From Pseudodesulfovibrio sp. zrk46 (GTDB lineage Bacteria > Desulfobacterota > Desulfovibrionia > Desulfovibrionales > Desulfovibrionaceae), in assembly GCF_012516435.1 (NCBI RefSeq), contig NZ_CP051216.1, positions 622,001-686,000 on the forward strand: 64,000 nucleotides of DNA, given 5' to 3'. The translations under genes and the position numbers were made by a program. Below are positions 35,707-45,405 of this stretch, one piece after another; position 1 is the stretch's first letter; every line of letters starts with the position of its first letter. Below the pieces are notes generated by a model that ran no database searches, was not told the origin of the DNA, and saw only the letters and a program-made list of their open reading frames with translations.

Positions 35707-36438
35707 ATGGCCAGGGACGGCATACTCTTTTCGATCATCATCCCTTCCACCGGTAAGCGGCCCAAGGCTTTACAACAAGCGGTTTCATCCGTGGAAAAGG
35801 CTGGCCGGTTCGCCGGGCTGGAACTGGGACAACTGGAAATCATCATAGGCTTTGACGGCGTCAAGGGCACTCGCCCGCAGTCCGCCTATCCACTGCAATG
35901 CTTCAACCTGCCCCGGGACAACGACTGGGGCAACGGCATCCGCCAGACCCTACTCAAGGTCGCTGGCGGCGAGAAGCTCATCTTTCTGGACGATGACAAC
36001 GTCATCAAGCCGTACACACTCCGACTGTACATGCGTCACTTCGACGCGGAGATGGTCATCGGTCGCATCGACACGCAGCTTGCCTTTGACAAGCCGTATC
36101 TGCCGGTGGAGGACGAAGGTTCTCTGGTGCGTCAGGGCAACATCGACCCGCTCAACCTGTGCGTCTCCCGCCGACTGGTGGAACGCTGCGGTGGCTGGCT
36201 CTTCCAGGGCAAGTACGAAGCCGACTATCTCAACATTCGCAAGTGGCACCGACGCGCCCACAGTCTCACGGTGGTGGAGGAAATCGTCGGCGTCTACGAT
36301 GCAGGGCGCAACCTCGACAACAGCGCGCTCTCACGCAGACAGATGAACCTGCTCGACAGGCTCGCCAACGAACGGGGCGTCCCGGCAACGGGACTCGGGC
36401 GGCCCATGGCTCCCGCCCTCAGCTCGGTTCGCGCATAG
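35707..36438 (+). CDS. glycosyltransferase family 2-like protein
   Basis: This protein of 243 residues has a GT-A fold start (FSIIIPSTGKRPKALQQAV), a DXD-type motif in FLDDDNVIKPY (metal and sugar-nucleotide binding) and later GWLFQGKYEADYLN. GGGAGGGAGAG precedes the ATG at 35707; the longer frame upstream lacks family features. It is short for the family and has no membrane segment. It stands between the inverted repeat and a diguanylate cyclase, splitting the riboflavin genes, so it is not functionally linked to them. Its acceptor is unknown. Confidence 0.8.
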   Translation: MARDGILFSIIIPSTGKRPKALQQAVSSVEKAGRFAGLELGQLEIIIGFDGVKGTRPQSAYPLQCFNLPRDNDWGNGIRQTLLKVAGGEKLIFLDDDNVIKPYTLRLYMRHFDAEMVIGRIDTQLAFDKPYLPVEDEGSLVRQGNIDPLNLCVSRRLVERCGGWLFQGKYEADYLNIRKWHRRAHSLTVVEEIVGVYDAGRNLDNSALSRRQMNLLDRLANERGVPATGLGRPMAPALSSVRA

Positions 36439-36469
36439 ATATCTGTTTAATAACAGAGCCATAGGCAAA

Positions 36470-36502
36470 ACCGGTCCGACGTCACCAGCGCGTCGGGCCG
36501 GT
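36470..36502 (+). terminator. possible terminator after the glycosyltransferase gene
   Basis: ACCGGTCCGACG (36470-36481) pairs with CGTCGGGCCGGT (36491-36502). The T run after it is short. Confidence 0.55.
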
Positions 36503-36631
36503 ACTTTGTTGCAGCATCGACCAAGTTATACTTCCCCACAAAGCCCGTCATGATATAGGGTTATGAGACGGAACAAGAGAATTGCCTTTTTGATTCTGGC
36601 AACTTGCGAAACCCTGAATAGCGACTGACAC

Positions 36632-37930
36632 ATGACGGACACACCGCCCACCTCCCGCTCCCGCACCAAACACAGATGGGTGCAGTACATGATCCAGGTA
36701 AGCCTGCTGGTCACCATTTTCGTGACCGGCCTCTATGCCGGTGTCTATGTTCATGACAAGCAACTGATTCAGGATCAGATCAAGACCGACGCACGCGCCA
36801 TCTTCCAAAGCATCGTGCTGACCCGCATGTGGAATGCCATGCACGGCGGCGTGTACGTCGAGAAAAAGCCGGGCGTAGAGACCAATCCGTATCTGGAGAA
36901 TCCCGAAATCGTCACCAAGGACGGACGCATCTTGACCAAGCGCAATCCGGCCATGATGACCCGTGAAATTTCCGAACTGGCAGACCGCCACTCCCTGTTC
37001 CAGTACCGCATCACCAGTCTCAATCCGCTCAACCCCGGCAACACGCCCGACATATTCGAGCGAAAGGCGCTGGAAGAATTCTCGCGCGGCAAGGATGAGG
37101 CCTTCACCGAGGAAGAACGCGACGGCAAGACCTACTTCCGCTACATGGCCCCACTGATTGTCACGCAGGACTGCCTGCCCTGTCACGCCAAGCAGAATTA
37201 CAAATTGGGCGACGTGCGCGGCGGAATCTCCGTGGCCAAGGACATCACACAAGTCAAAAACGCCATGCGGTCCAACCAGCACATCATCATTGGCCTCATA
37301 GTCGTGACCACGGTACTGCTTCTGGGGACCTTCTCTTTCTTCTCCCTGCGCCTGCGAAAGCAACTCTACCTCGCTCAGGAAAAGCTTGCTGTTCTGGCTG
37401 TTACCGACGAACTGACCGGGCTGTCCAACCGACGCCATTTCTTCCGCCGGTTTGACGAGGAAGTGGACCGGGCGCGACGGTACGGCTCCACCCTGTCCCT
37501 GATCCTGATAGACATCGACCACTTCAAGAAGGTCAACGACACCTACGGACACCCCGTCGGCGACATGGTCCTCAAGGAAGTGGCCCGACTGCTCAATGCC
37601 AACATCCGCACCTCAGACATCCTCGCCCGATACGGCGGAGAAGAGTTCGCCATCCTCATCCCTTCCCAGACGGCACCGGAGGCAAGACAGGCAGCCGAAA
37701 AGCTGCGCAATGTCATCGAGGTCAACGACATGGTCATGGACGGCCCCGAAGTGCGCGTCACCATCAGCGCGGGCGTGGCCGACATCGAACCGCTCCGCTC
37801 CAAGGGCGGCAACATGAAGGACAAGCTCATCCAGAATGCGGACCGTGCCCTGTACCGGGCCAAGGCAGAAGGCCGCAACCGCATAGAGGTCCATGTCCCC
37901 AGCAGCGAGACCCAGCTCAAGCTCAAGTAG
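36632..37930 (+). CDS. diguanylate cyclase with c-type haem-binding DUF3365 sensor
   Basis: This protein of 432 residues has a membrane helix (about 18-38), a periplasmic DUF3365-type sensor (about 40-210) with a haem c site CLPCH (181-185), a second helix (about 217-238) and a GGDEF domain. The GGDEF domain carries LTGLSNRRHFFRRFDEE, the active-site loop GGEEF and a typical cyclase end. It should make cyclic di-GMP in response to redox, gas or other haem-linked signals. The same sensor type occurs in the hybrid kinase at 52828. It is not in the riboflavin pathway although it lies between ribE and ribBA. Confidence 0.9.
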   Translation: MTDTPPTSRSRTKHRWVQYMIQVSLLVTIFVTGLYAGVYVHDKQLIQDQIKTDARAIFQSIVLTRMWNAMHGGVYVEKKPGVETNPYLENPEIVTKDGRILTKRNPAMMTREISELADRHSLFQYRITSLNPLNPGNTPDIFERKALEEFSRGKDEAFTEEERDGKTYFRYMAPLIVTQDCLPCHAKQNYKLGDVRGGISVAKDITQVKNAMRSNQHIIIGLIVVTTVLLLGTFSFFSLRLRKQLYLAQEKLAVLAVTDELTGLSNRRHFFRRFDEEVDRARRYGSTLSLILIDIDHFKKVNDTYGHPVGDMVLKEVARLLNANIRTSDILARYGGEEFAILIPSQTAPEARQAAEKLRNVIEVNDMVMDGPEVRVTISAGVADIEPLRSKGGNMKDKLIQNADRALYRAKAEGRNRIEVHVPSSETQLKLK

Positions 37931-38160
37931 CCCTTGCCAAACCGCCCAAAGTGACTACCTATGCCGTGGTCGCAACCTTCGCGGTGAAGGCCTTTTTGCG
38001 ACAAGCCGCTATATCTGCTTGATTTGACGACCGTTTTTGCCCGTAAATTTCCTCTTTCCCGACACGGGCATTTACGATAAGTAGTTTGGTTCCGCGCGGG
38101 CGGAGATCGATCATTGAGATTCCACCGATCGCGGGCAAATATTTTTACGAGGTAATGAGC

Positions 38161-39372
38161 ATGGCACTGTGCACTATTGAAGAAGCCATTGAGGATATCC
38201 GCCAAGGCAAAATGATCATCATGGTGGATGACGAGGACCGCGAAAACGAAGGTGATCTCGTCTGCGCCGCAGAAGCGGTAACCCCTGAAATCATCAACTT
38301 CATGGCTACCCATGGCCGTGGCCTTATCTGTCTGCCCATGAGCAACCACATGGCCGATGCCCTCGGCCTGGAACTCATGGCACAGAAGAACGAGTCCGGT
38401 TTCGGCACCAACTTCACCATTTCCATCGAAGCCCGTGAAGGCGTCACCACCGGCATCTCCGCCGCTGACCGTGCCACCACGATTCTGGCTGCCGTGGCTG
38501 ATGGCGCCGGTCCCGAATCCATCGTCACCCCGGGCCACATCTTCCCGCTCCGCGCCAAAGACGGCGGCGTTCTTGTCCGCGCTGGTCAGACCGAAGGCGG
38601 CACCGACATCGCCCGTCTGGCAGGCTTCAAGCCCGCAGGCGTCATCTGCGAGATCATGAACGAAGATGGCACCATGGCTCGTATGCCCGACCTCGAAATT
38701 TACGCCAAGAAGCACGACCTCAAGATCTGCTCCGTTGCCGACCTCATCGCCTACCGCATGAAGTTTGGCGGCCAGTCCGTGGAGAAGGTGGCCGAGGCCA
38801 ACCTGCCCACCCGCTGGGGCGACTTCAAGTCCGCCGCCTTCCATTCCGAAGCCGACGGCAAGACTCACATCGCGCTGTACATGGGCGACATCACCCCTGA
38901 CGATCCGACCCTGGTCCGCGTGCACTCCGAGTGCCTGACCGGTGACGTGTTCGGTTCTCTGCGCTGCGACTGCGGCCCCCAGCTGTCCGACGCCATGTGC
39001 ATGATCCGCAACGAAGGCAAGGGCGTGCTCGTCTACATGCGCCAGGAAGGCCGTGGCATCGGCCTCGGCAACAAGATCAAGGCGTACCACCTGCAGGATC
39101 AGGGCTACGACACTGTCGAAGCCAACGTGAAACTCGGCTTTCCGCCGGATATGCGCGAGTACGGTACCGGCGCACAGATTCTGGTATCCCTCGGCGTGTC
39201 CAACATGCGACTCATGACCAACAACCCCAAGAAGATGGTCGGCCTCGAAGGTTACGGCCTCAAGGTTGTTGAGCGTGTGCCCATCGAAGTCGGTGCTTGC
39301 GAGATCAACGAAAAGTATCTCAAGACCAAGCGCGACAAGATGGACCACATGATCAAGGCCGACGAAGATTAA
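38161..39372 (+). CDS. ribBA: bifunctional DHBP synthase/GTP cyclohydrolase II RibBA
   Basis: The 403-residue protein has an N-terminal RibB domain (MVDDEDRENEGDLV; THGRGLICLPM; AGQTEGGTDIARLAG), making the four-carbon precursor. A RibA domain follows with the zinc motif HSECLTGDVFGSLRCDCG and YMRQEGRGIGL, opening GTP. The ATG at 38161 is 8 bases after GAGG; an ATG 6 bases earlier has too short a spacing. The 230 bp upstream has competing dyads (GCCCGT/ACGGGC and CGTAAAT/ATTTACG) but no FMN riboswitch. Confidence 0.95.
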   Translation: MALCTIEEAIEDIRQGKMIIMVDDEDRENEGDLVCAAEAVTPEIINFMATHGRGLICLPMSNHMADALGLELMAQKNESGFGTNFTISIEAREGVTTGISAADRATTILAAVADGAGPESIVTPGHIFPLRAKDGGVLVRAGQTEGGTDIARLAGFKPAGVICEIMNEDGTMARMPDLEIYAKKHDLKICSVADLIAYRMKFGGQSVEKVAEANLPTRWGDFKSAAFHSEADGKTHIALYMGDITPDDPTLVRVHSECLTGDVFGSLRCDCGPQLSDAMCMIRNEGKGVLVYMRQEGRGIGLGNKIKAYHLQDQGYDTVEANVKLGFPPDMREYGTGAQILVSLGVSNMRLMTNNPKKMVGLEGYGLKVVERVPIEVGACEINEKYLKTKRDKMDHMIKADED

Positions 39373-39390
39373 TCATAGACAGTTGATTCA

Positions 39391-39419
39391 CCGGCGACGA
39401 TCCTTTTGGACGTCGCCGG
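39391..39419 (+). terminator. hairpin between ribBA and ribH
   Basis: CCGGCGACG (39391-39399) pairs with CGTCGCCGG (39411-39419). The following sequence is only partly T-rich, so it may attenuate rather than stop transcription. Confidence 0.6.
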
Positions 39420-39486
39420 TATTTGACTTTTATAGAACTGGTAATTTAAAACACCGCATATATCATAATAATAGGGAGATACTATC

Positions 39487-39954
39487 ATGCCCGTGAAGAC
39501 CATCGAAGGACAGCTTAACGCTCAGGGTCTTAAAATCGCCATCGTGGCCGCCCGCTTCAACGATTTCATCGTTGATCGCCTCGTTTCCGGCGCCACCGAT
39601 TACTTCGTCCGCCACGGCGGCAGCGAAGAAAACCTGACTCTGATCCGACTACCCGGTGCCTTTGAGCTGCCCATCGCTGCTCAGAAGCTCGCCAAGTCCG
39701 GCGAATATGACGGCGTTGTCGTTCTGGGTGCTGTCATCCGCGGCGCTACTCCCCACTTCGACTACGTCTGCAACGAATGTGCTAAGGGCGTTGCCCAGGC
39801 CAGCATGGAATCCGGCGTCCCCATGGGCTTCGGTCTGCTGACCTGCGATTCTCTGGACCAGGCCATTGAGCGCGCTGGTTCCAAGGCTGGCAACAAGGGC
39901 GTTGAAGCAGCTTCCGCCCTGCTCGAAACCATTCGTGTGCTGGAGCAGCTCTAA
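39487..39954 (+). CDS. ribH: 6,7-dimethyl-8-ribityllumazine synthase
   Basis: This enzyme joins the RibA/RibD product and the RibB product to form lumazine. The 155-residue protein has the family features [32 protein letters not shown] and [19 protein letters not shown] (with the catalytic His). GGGAGA lies upstream of the ATG. nusB begins 3 bp after its stop, a common arrangement. Confidence 0.96.
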   Translation: MPVKTIEGQLNAQGLKIAIVAARFNDFIVDRLVSGATDYFVRHGGSEENLTLIRLPGAFELPIAAQKLAKSGEYDGVVVLGAVIRGATPHFDYVCNECAKGVAQASMESGVPMGFGLLTCDSLDQAIERAGSKAGNKGVEAASALLETIRVLEQL

Positions 39955-39957
39955 TCC

Positions 39958-40398
39958 ATGGCCGGTAACAAAAAGGGCAACAGGCCCGGCATCCGCAGGG
40001 TGGGACGCACCCTTGCATTTCAGGTGCTCTACGGGACCCATTTCCGCGACGCGGACATGGACATGGAAACCTTCTTCGACGTCAACCCGTTGGTGATGGA
40101 GCAGGAATCCGAGACCGCACGTGAGTTCGCCCGCGATCTGGTCATGGGTGTCGAAGCCAAGAAGGCTGAGATCGACAAGACCATCGAGACCCACTCCCAG
40201 CACTGGAAGATTGAGCGCATCGCTTTGATGGAACTTTTCATCCTGCGACTTTCGCTCTACGAGATGATGTTTACCGACATTCCGGTCAAGGCCGCCATCA
40301 ATGAGGCCATCGAGTTGTCCAAGACCTTCGGCGACGGCAAGTCCCGCGGGTTCGTCAACGGCATCCTCGACGGCGCGGCCAAGACGCTCAAGAAGTAG
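39958..40398 (+). CDS. nusB: transcription antitermination factor NusB
   Basis: NusB binds boxA RNA with NusE in rRNA antitermination. The 146-residue protein contains GRTLAFQVLYGTHFRD near the N-terminus and KAAINEAIELSKTFGDGKS with FVNGILDG near the C-terminus, both family signatures. The start is 3 bp after the ribH stop, so translation is coupled. leuS follows after about 90 bp. Confidence 0.95.
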   Translation: MAGNKKGNRPGIRRVGRTLAFQVLYGTHFRDADMDMETFFDVNPLVMEQESETAREFARDLVMGVEAKKAEIDKTIETHSQHWKIERIALMELFILRLSLYEMMFTDIPVKAAINEAIELSKTFGDGKSRGFVNGILDGAAKTLKK

Positions 40399-40489
40399 AC
40401 GTTTTAACGGAACAACACTGTTTCCAAATGCGCGGCTAGGGCATCGGCCTTAACCGCGCATTTTCCAACTAGCCGACAAGGGAAATACA

Positions 40490-42991
40490 ATGGCTTTAGG
40501 AAAATACGATCCGGAAAAAATTGAGAAAAAATGGCAGCAGGTCTGGAACGAGTCCGGCTGCTTTGAGGTGGAGGTCGATGCGGACAAGCCCAAGTACTAC
40601 GTGCTTGAGATGTTCCCCTATCCCTCCGGCAAGATCCATATGGGCCACGTCCGCAACTACTCCATCGGCGACGTGGTGGCACGCTTCAAGTCCATGCAGG
40701 GCTTCAACGTGCTGCACCCCATGGGTTGGGATGCCTTCGGTCTGCCCGCTGAAAACGCGGCCATCAAGAACGAGACCCACCCCGCCGAGTGGACCTACCA
40801 GAATATCTCCGAGATGCGCGAACAGCTGCAGCGTCTCGGTTACTCCTACGACTGGCGCCGCGAGATGGCGACCTGCCGTCCCGAGTACTACAAGTGGGAA
40901 CAGAAGTTCTTCCTGAAGTTCCTTGAGAAAGGCCTCGCCTACCGCAAGGACTCCCCGCAGAACTGGTGCCCCACCTGTAACACCGTCCTGGCCAACGAAC
41001 AGGTCGAGGAAGGCCTGTGCTGGCGCTGCGACTCCGAAGTCGAACAGAAAGACATGGAGCAGTGGTTCCTGCGCATCACCGACTACGCCGACGAGCTCCT
41101 CAAGGATCTCGAAAGCCTCGAAGGCGGCTGGCCCGAGCGCGTGCTGACCATGCAGCGCAACTGGATCGGCAAGTCCTACGGTGCTGAGCTGACCTTCCAG
41201 GTGAAGGACATGGATAAGACCATCGACGTCTTCACCACCCGTCCCGACACCCTGTACGGTGCGACTTTCATGTCCGTTGCCGCCGAGCATCCCATGGTGG
41301 AAGAGCTCATCGCCGACGCCGACAACAAGGAAGAGATCGCAGCTTTCGTCAACAACATCAAGAACATGGACCGCATCAAGCGCGGCGCCGACGATCTTGA
41401 GAAAGAAGGCATCTTCACCGGCAAGTACTGCGTGAACCCGGTCACCGGTAAGGACATCCCCATTTTCGTCGCCAACTTCGTCCTGATGGGCTACGGCACC
41501 GGCGCAGTCATGGCCGTTCCCGCCCACGATCAGCGCGACTTTGAATTTGCCAAGAAGTACGAACTGCCCCTGCAGGTCGTCATCAACCCCAAAGAGCTGG
41601 CCGAAAAGGGCGAGGTCCTCAAGGTTGAAGACATGACCGAGGCCTACACCGATCCCGGTATCCTCGTGAACTCTGGTGAGTTCGATGGCACCGAGAACGA
41701 ACCGGCCAAGAAGGCCATCGTGGAAGAGCTGGACAAGTCCGGCCGTGGCAAGATGGCAGTCAACTACCGTCTGCGCGACTGGAACGTCTCCCGTCAGCGT
41801 TTCTGGGGTGCTCCCATCCCGGTCATCTACTGTGATGACTGTGGTGCGGTTCCGGTCCCCGAGGACCAGCTCCCGGTCATGCTTCCGGAGAACGCTCAGG
41901 TACGCAAGGACGGCAAGTCCCCGCTGCCCACCATGGAAGAATTCGTGAACTGCGAATGCCCGACCTGTGGCAAGGCTGCCCGTCGCGAGACCGACACCTT
42001 CGACACCTTCTTCGAGTCCTCCTGGTACTTCATGCGTTACTGCGATCCCCGCAACGAAGCCGAGCCCATGAGCGATGAGGCCACCAGCTACTGGATGAAC
42101 GTCGACCAGTACATCGGCGGTATCGAGCACGCCATTCTGCATCTGCTCTACTCCCGCTTCTTCACCAAGGCCCTGCGCGATTGCGGCTTTGCCAAGGTGG
42201 ACGAGCCTTTCGCCAACCTGCTGACTCAGGGCATGGTGCTCAAGGACGGCGGCAAGATGTCCAAGTCCAAGGGCAACGTGGTTGACCCCAACGCCATGAT
42301 CAACCGTTATGGCGCGGACGCCACCCGTCTGTTCATCCTGTTCGCTTCCCCGCCGGTCAAGGAACTGGAGTGGTCCGATCAGGGTATCGAAGGCGCATTC
42401 CGCTTCCTCAACCGCCTCTGGCGTCTGGTGGAAGATCAGGAAGGCAAGCTCGAGCCCGTGCTGGCCGGCTCCTTCTCCGATCCGCAGACCGAGGAAGCCA
42501 AGCAGCTTCGCTTCAAGGAGCACGACACCATCCGCCGTGCCACCCGCGACATCGAGAACGAGTTCCAGTTCAACACCGTCATCGCGGCCATCATGGAACT
42601 GGTCAACGAAATGTACCAGCTCAAGGACAAGCTTGGCGATTCCGATCCCAAGGCCCTGTCCTCTGCCGTGGCAACCGCAATCACCCTGCTCGCTCCGGTA
42701 GCTCCGCACATCTGCGAGGAACTCTGGCAGGTCATGGGCCACACCGACGGCCTCACCAAGCAGGCTTGGCCCTCCTTTGACGAGAAGGCTCTGGTCAAGG
42801 ACGAAGTCACCATGGTGGTTCAGGTCAACGGCAAGGTCCGCGGCAAGTTCCAGGCCCCCAACAACGCGCCCAAAGAGGACGCCGAGAAGATGGCGCTGGG
42901 ACAGGAGAATGTCACCAAGTTCATCGAAGGCAAGACCGTTCGCAAGGTTATCGTGATTCCCAACAAGTTGGTGAATATTGTTGCTAACTAG
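40490..42991 (+). CDS. leuS: leucyl-tRNA synthetase
   Basis: This class I synthetase of 833 residues has the HIGH-type motif [16 protein letters not shown] (about residues 43-58), an editing domain with [13 protein letters not shown] (about 247) and the KMSKS motif [12 protein letters not shown] (about 585-596). The zinc-type pairs CPTCNTV and CWRC are visible. A GGGAAA site precedes the ATG. The length is normal. It is followed by a terminator, then the second inverted repeat, and then lptE. Confidence 0.97.
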   Translation: MALGKYDPEKIEKKWQQVWNESGCFEVEVDADKPKYYVLEMFPYPSGKIHMGHVRNYSIGDVVARFKSMQGFNVLHPMGWDAFGLPAENAAIKNETHPAEWTYQNISEMREQLQRLGYSYDWRREMATCRPEYYKWEQKFFLKFLEKGLAYRKDSPQNWCPTCNTVLANEQVEEGLCWRCDSEVEQKDMEQWFLRITDYADELLKDLESLEGGWPERVLTMQRNWIGKSYGAELTFQVKDMDKTIDVFTTRPDTLYGATFMSVAAEHPMVEELIADADNKEEIAAFVNNIKNMDRIKRGADDLEKEGIFTGKYCVNPVTGKDIPIFVANFVLMGYGTGAVMAVPAHDQRDFEFAKKYELPLQVVINPKELAEKGEVLKVEDMTEAYTDPGILVNSGEFDGTENEPAKKAIVEELDKSGRGKMAVNYRLRDWNVSRQRFWGAPIPVIYCDDCGAVPVPEDQLPVMLPENAQVRKDGKSPLPTMEEFVNCECPTCGKAARRETDTFDTFFESSWYFMRYCDPRNEAEPMSDEATSYWMNVDQYIGGIEHAILHLLYSRFFTKALRDCGFAKVDEPFANLLTQGMVLKDGGKMSKSKGNVVDPNAMINRYGADATRLFILFASPPVKELEWSDQGIEGAFRFLNRLWRLVEDQEGKLEPVLAGSFSDPQTEEAKQLRFKEHDTIRRATRDIENEFQFNTVIAAIMELVNEMYQLKDKLGDSDPKALSSAVATAITLLAPVAPHICEELWQVMGHTDGLTKQAWPSFDEKALVKDEVTMVVQVNGKVRGKFQAPNNAPKEDAEKMALGQENVTKFIEGKTVRKVIVIPNKLVNIVAN

Positions 42992-43018
42992 CGATTGGTT
43001 AAGATTAGAATATAAGAA

Positions 43019-43046
43019 GGGCCGCCTGATTGGGCGGCCCTTTTTT
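43019..43046 (+). terminator. intrinsic terminator after leuS
   Basis: GGGCCGCC (43019-43026) pairs with GGCGGCCC (43033-43040), followed by six T. Confidence 0.92.
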
Positions 43047-43120
43047 ATTGGGAGAAAGGAATAAAGAAAGATGATGAAGTCGCCTTCGGCTCCGATTTCA
43101 AAGCTATCCCTGCCGGGGGC

Positions 43121-43760
43121 GTCCTGCGCGGACGGCGGTTCTTTCTTGGCTGAGCCGCCCCAAGAAAGAACCAAAGAAACGCGGCTTTTGATCTCCCCGC
43201 TGCCCCGTCGGGCGAGAATCTGATCCAGACAGTCAGCCTTGAGGTGCGCTACGCGACTTGTCGCTGCGATAAGTTATCCAAATTTAACGGCTAACGATCT
43301 GGTCAGCTTCTAAGCACGATGGGGCTTAATGCTGAGTCCGGTCTTTGTATGTTTAAGCAAAAGAATGCTAAAGGCGCTCAATGACTTCGATCTCCACACG
43401 AAGACCTACACCAGCCCTTGATTCAAGCGGCTTAGAAACTGACCAAGCGACAGGCAGCGTCTTGTTTTGATTGTGGCGAAGCGCAGCGAAGCATCACAAG
43501 CAAAAAGCTGCCAGCTTGGATCAGATCCTTGCCGACGAATCACGAGGCGGCCAAGCAACTCAAGCGCGTTTTTTGCTTCATTTTTGTCGCGCAAGACAAA
43601 AAGAAGTCGGCCTTCAGGGCCGCCAAATCTGCAGGACAGCAGATTTGGACGTCGGTTCTTTACCGACGCCCCAAAGGGGTGAGCCCCAGGACGGGGCGAA
43701 TCAAACCTCTTCCGTCAATCGCGGCTGATAAGCCGCTTCCTTATTTGATTTCCTGCTTTT
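43121..43760 (-). repeat. large inverted repeat, copy 2
   Basis: It is the inverted partner of 34899-35458. It carries about 85 extra bases (about 43622-43706) with a perfect palindrome CCAAATCTGC/GCAGATTTGG and GTCGGT/ACCGAC dyads, in a place where copy 1 has a few bases. Another short patch (TTAAATTTGG in copy 2) also differs. The remaining sequence to lptE (43761-43858) holds nothing recognisable beyond a likely promoter area. Confidence 0.9.
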
Positions 43761-43858
43761 AATACCCAAATAACGTACAACCATCTCTCCTCAAAGTAGA
43801 CCTTTCCCCCATTTCCACGTACATTCTCCGCCAAGACATCAATCTGTGGAGAATACGG

Positions 43859-44353
43859 ATGAAATCCCTTCGATATATTGCTTTATTGCTGCCCCTTCTG
43901 CTCGCCGCGTGTGGCTATGGCTTTGGCGAGCAAAACCATTTCGTGCTCAAGCCGGAATATCGCAAACTTGCCATCGCCGGCGTGCAGAATCCCACCACGC
44001 TGACGTGGTTGGAGCCGCGTATTCGCAAGCTCCTCAAGGACGAATTCACCAACCGAGGCGAAGTTACCTGGACCGACAATCGCCATGAGGCAGATGCGTG
44101 GATCAGTATTCGCATCATCAAGTACTACCGCCCCACCACGGTTTCCGGTTCCAGCGACGAGACATTGCAGTCCAGCGCCATTTTCGATTTCGAGGCCACC
44201 GTCAAATCCGCCACGGACGATTCCGTGTTGTGGAGTTCCGGCAAGATCAGCCAGTCCTGGCCCTTTTACTCTGGCGAGGAAGCCGACGCGGACGCCGAAG
44301 TCACCAAGCTCGGCATTCGTCGACTGGCCGACAAAATGTCCCAAGGCTACTAG
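43859..44353 (+). CDS. lptE: LptE-like LPS-assembly lipoprotein
   Basis: This lipoprotein of 164 residues has a signal sequence ending in the lipobox LLAAC (Cys at about 18). The lipoprotein then reads GYGFGEQNHFVLKPEYRKLAI. LptE plugs LptD in the outer membrane for LPS export. The call rests on the lipobox, length, N-terminal motif and position between leuS and holA, which is conserved in Proteobacteria. The family is weakly conserved. GGAG precedes the ATG. Confidence 0.85.
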   Translation: MKSLRYIALLLPLLLAACGYGFGEQNHFVLKPEYRKLAIAGVQNPTTLTWLEPRIRKLLKDEFTNRGEVTWTDNRHEADAWISIRIIKYYRPTTVSGSSDETLQSSAIFDFEATVKSATDDSVLWSSGKISQSWPFYSGEEADADAEVTKLGIRRLADKMSQGY

Positions 44354-44365
44354 GCGGTTCGCAGT

Positions 44366-45358
44366 ATGAATCGGCCCAAATATATCTTTCTTGTCTGCCC
44401 GGACCCCGAGCTGATCAAGTCCCATGTGAACGAGCGGCTCAAGGCCACCGGCAAGGACGACTGGACCATCAAGACCTTCTGGGGCGACGATGACGATCCG
44501 CTGCCGCAAACCTTCTGGACCGACCTGACCATCAAGTCACTGTTTCCGGAGCCCAAGGCCCTGATCATCCGCCGCGCCCACTCGCTCAAGGCCGAGCACT
44601 GGGACAAGCTGGACGCCAGCGTCAAAGGACTCAGCTCGGACATCTACCCCATCTTCTGCCTCGAAGGACAGTGGAAGACCAAGAAGGCTCCGGTTCCGGC
44701 CACTCTGTCACGCCGCAATCTTTTCAAGAAGGCCAAAAAGGACGGATGGATCTGGGAATCGCAGGGACTGGATTACCGCTCTCTCGGCGAATTTGTCCGC
44801 AACTGGGCCCGGCAGAACAACATCACCTTTGAGCCCGGCGCAGACCGCGCACTGACACAGGCCCTGCCCGTGGATGCGGTTGCAGCCCGGCTGGAACTGG
44901 ACAAGATGGAACTGGCCGCTGGCGACGAACGCATGGTGCGCAAGGAGCACATCGGCCTGATTGCCCAGACCGGCGAGATGGCCTTCTTTGACCTCATGGA
45001 TGCGCTGGCCCAGCCCGGCGCCGAGGCAGCCGTGTGGAAGCGCGTCATTGATGACCACGCCAAGTCCGCCAAAGACCAGATGCTGTTCAACCTCATCGGT
45101 TTTCTGGCCAGTCAGGCCCGCATGTACGGCCAGATTGTGGGAGGCGAGCAGCCCAAGGGCGCCCCTTTCATTATCAAGAAGAAGACACCCGTAGCCCAGC
45201 GACTGGGCCGCGCAGGCGTGGCGCGTATGATCGACCTCGCCCTCGACGCCGAATTTTCCATCAAGACCGGTGCCCGCAAGTACGAAGAGGTGCTCGACAT
45301 CCTCATCGCGGGCCTCATCGACCTGTTCCAGCCAAAACGGCAACAGCGTCGCTTCTAG
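44366..45358 (+). CDS. holA: DNA polymerase III delta subunit
   Basis: HolA opens and loads the beta clamp as part of the clamp loader. The 330-residue protein has an AAA-like N-terminal region without a working ATP site, TDLTIKSLFPEPKALIIRRAHSL being typical. The C-terminus contains LDKMELAAGDE and the helical collar region. It starts 12 bp after lptE. The order leuS-lptE-holA agrees with other proteobacteria. Confidence 0.9.
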   Translation: MNRPKYIFLVCPDPELIKSHVNERLKATGKDDWTIKTFWGDDDDPLPQTFWTDLTIKSLFPEPKALIIRRAHSLKAEHWDKLDASVKGLSSDIYPIFCLEGQWKTKKAPVPATLSRRNLFKKAKKDGWIWESQGLDYRSLGEFVRNWARQNNITFEPGADRALTQALPVDAVAARLELDKMELAAGDERMVRKEHIGLIAQTGEMAFFDLMDALAQPGAEAAVWKRVIDDHAKSAKDQMLFNLIGFLASQARMYGQIVGGEQPKGAPFIIKKKTPVAQRLGRAGVARMIDLALDAEFSIKTGARKYEEVLDILIAGLIDLFQPKRQQRRF

Positions 45359-45405
45359 AGTTATAATTCTCGGATAATAATACTCCTGCGATTGACATCC
45401 CCGAT

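Noticed and set aside
37931-38160. FMN riboswitch upstream of ribBA
   Set aside because: No RFN conserved segments are present; only simple dyads. None was seen upstream of ribD either.
40496-43174. Very long open frame (892 codons) opposite leuS
   Set aside because: It mirrors the codon structure of leuS, has no family motifs, and such long antisense frames are expected in GC-rich genes.
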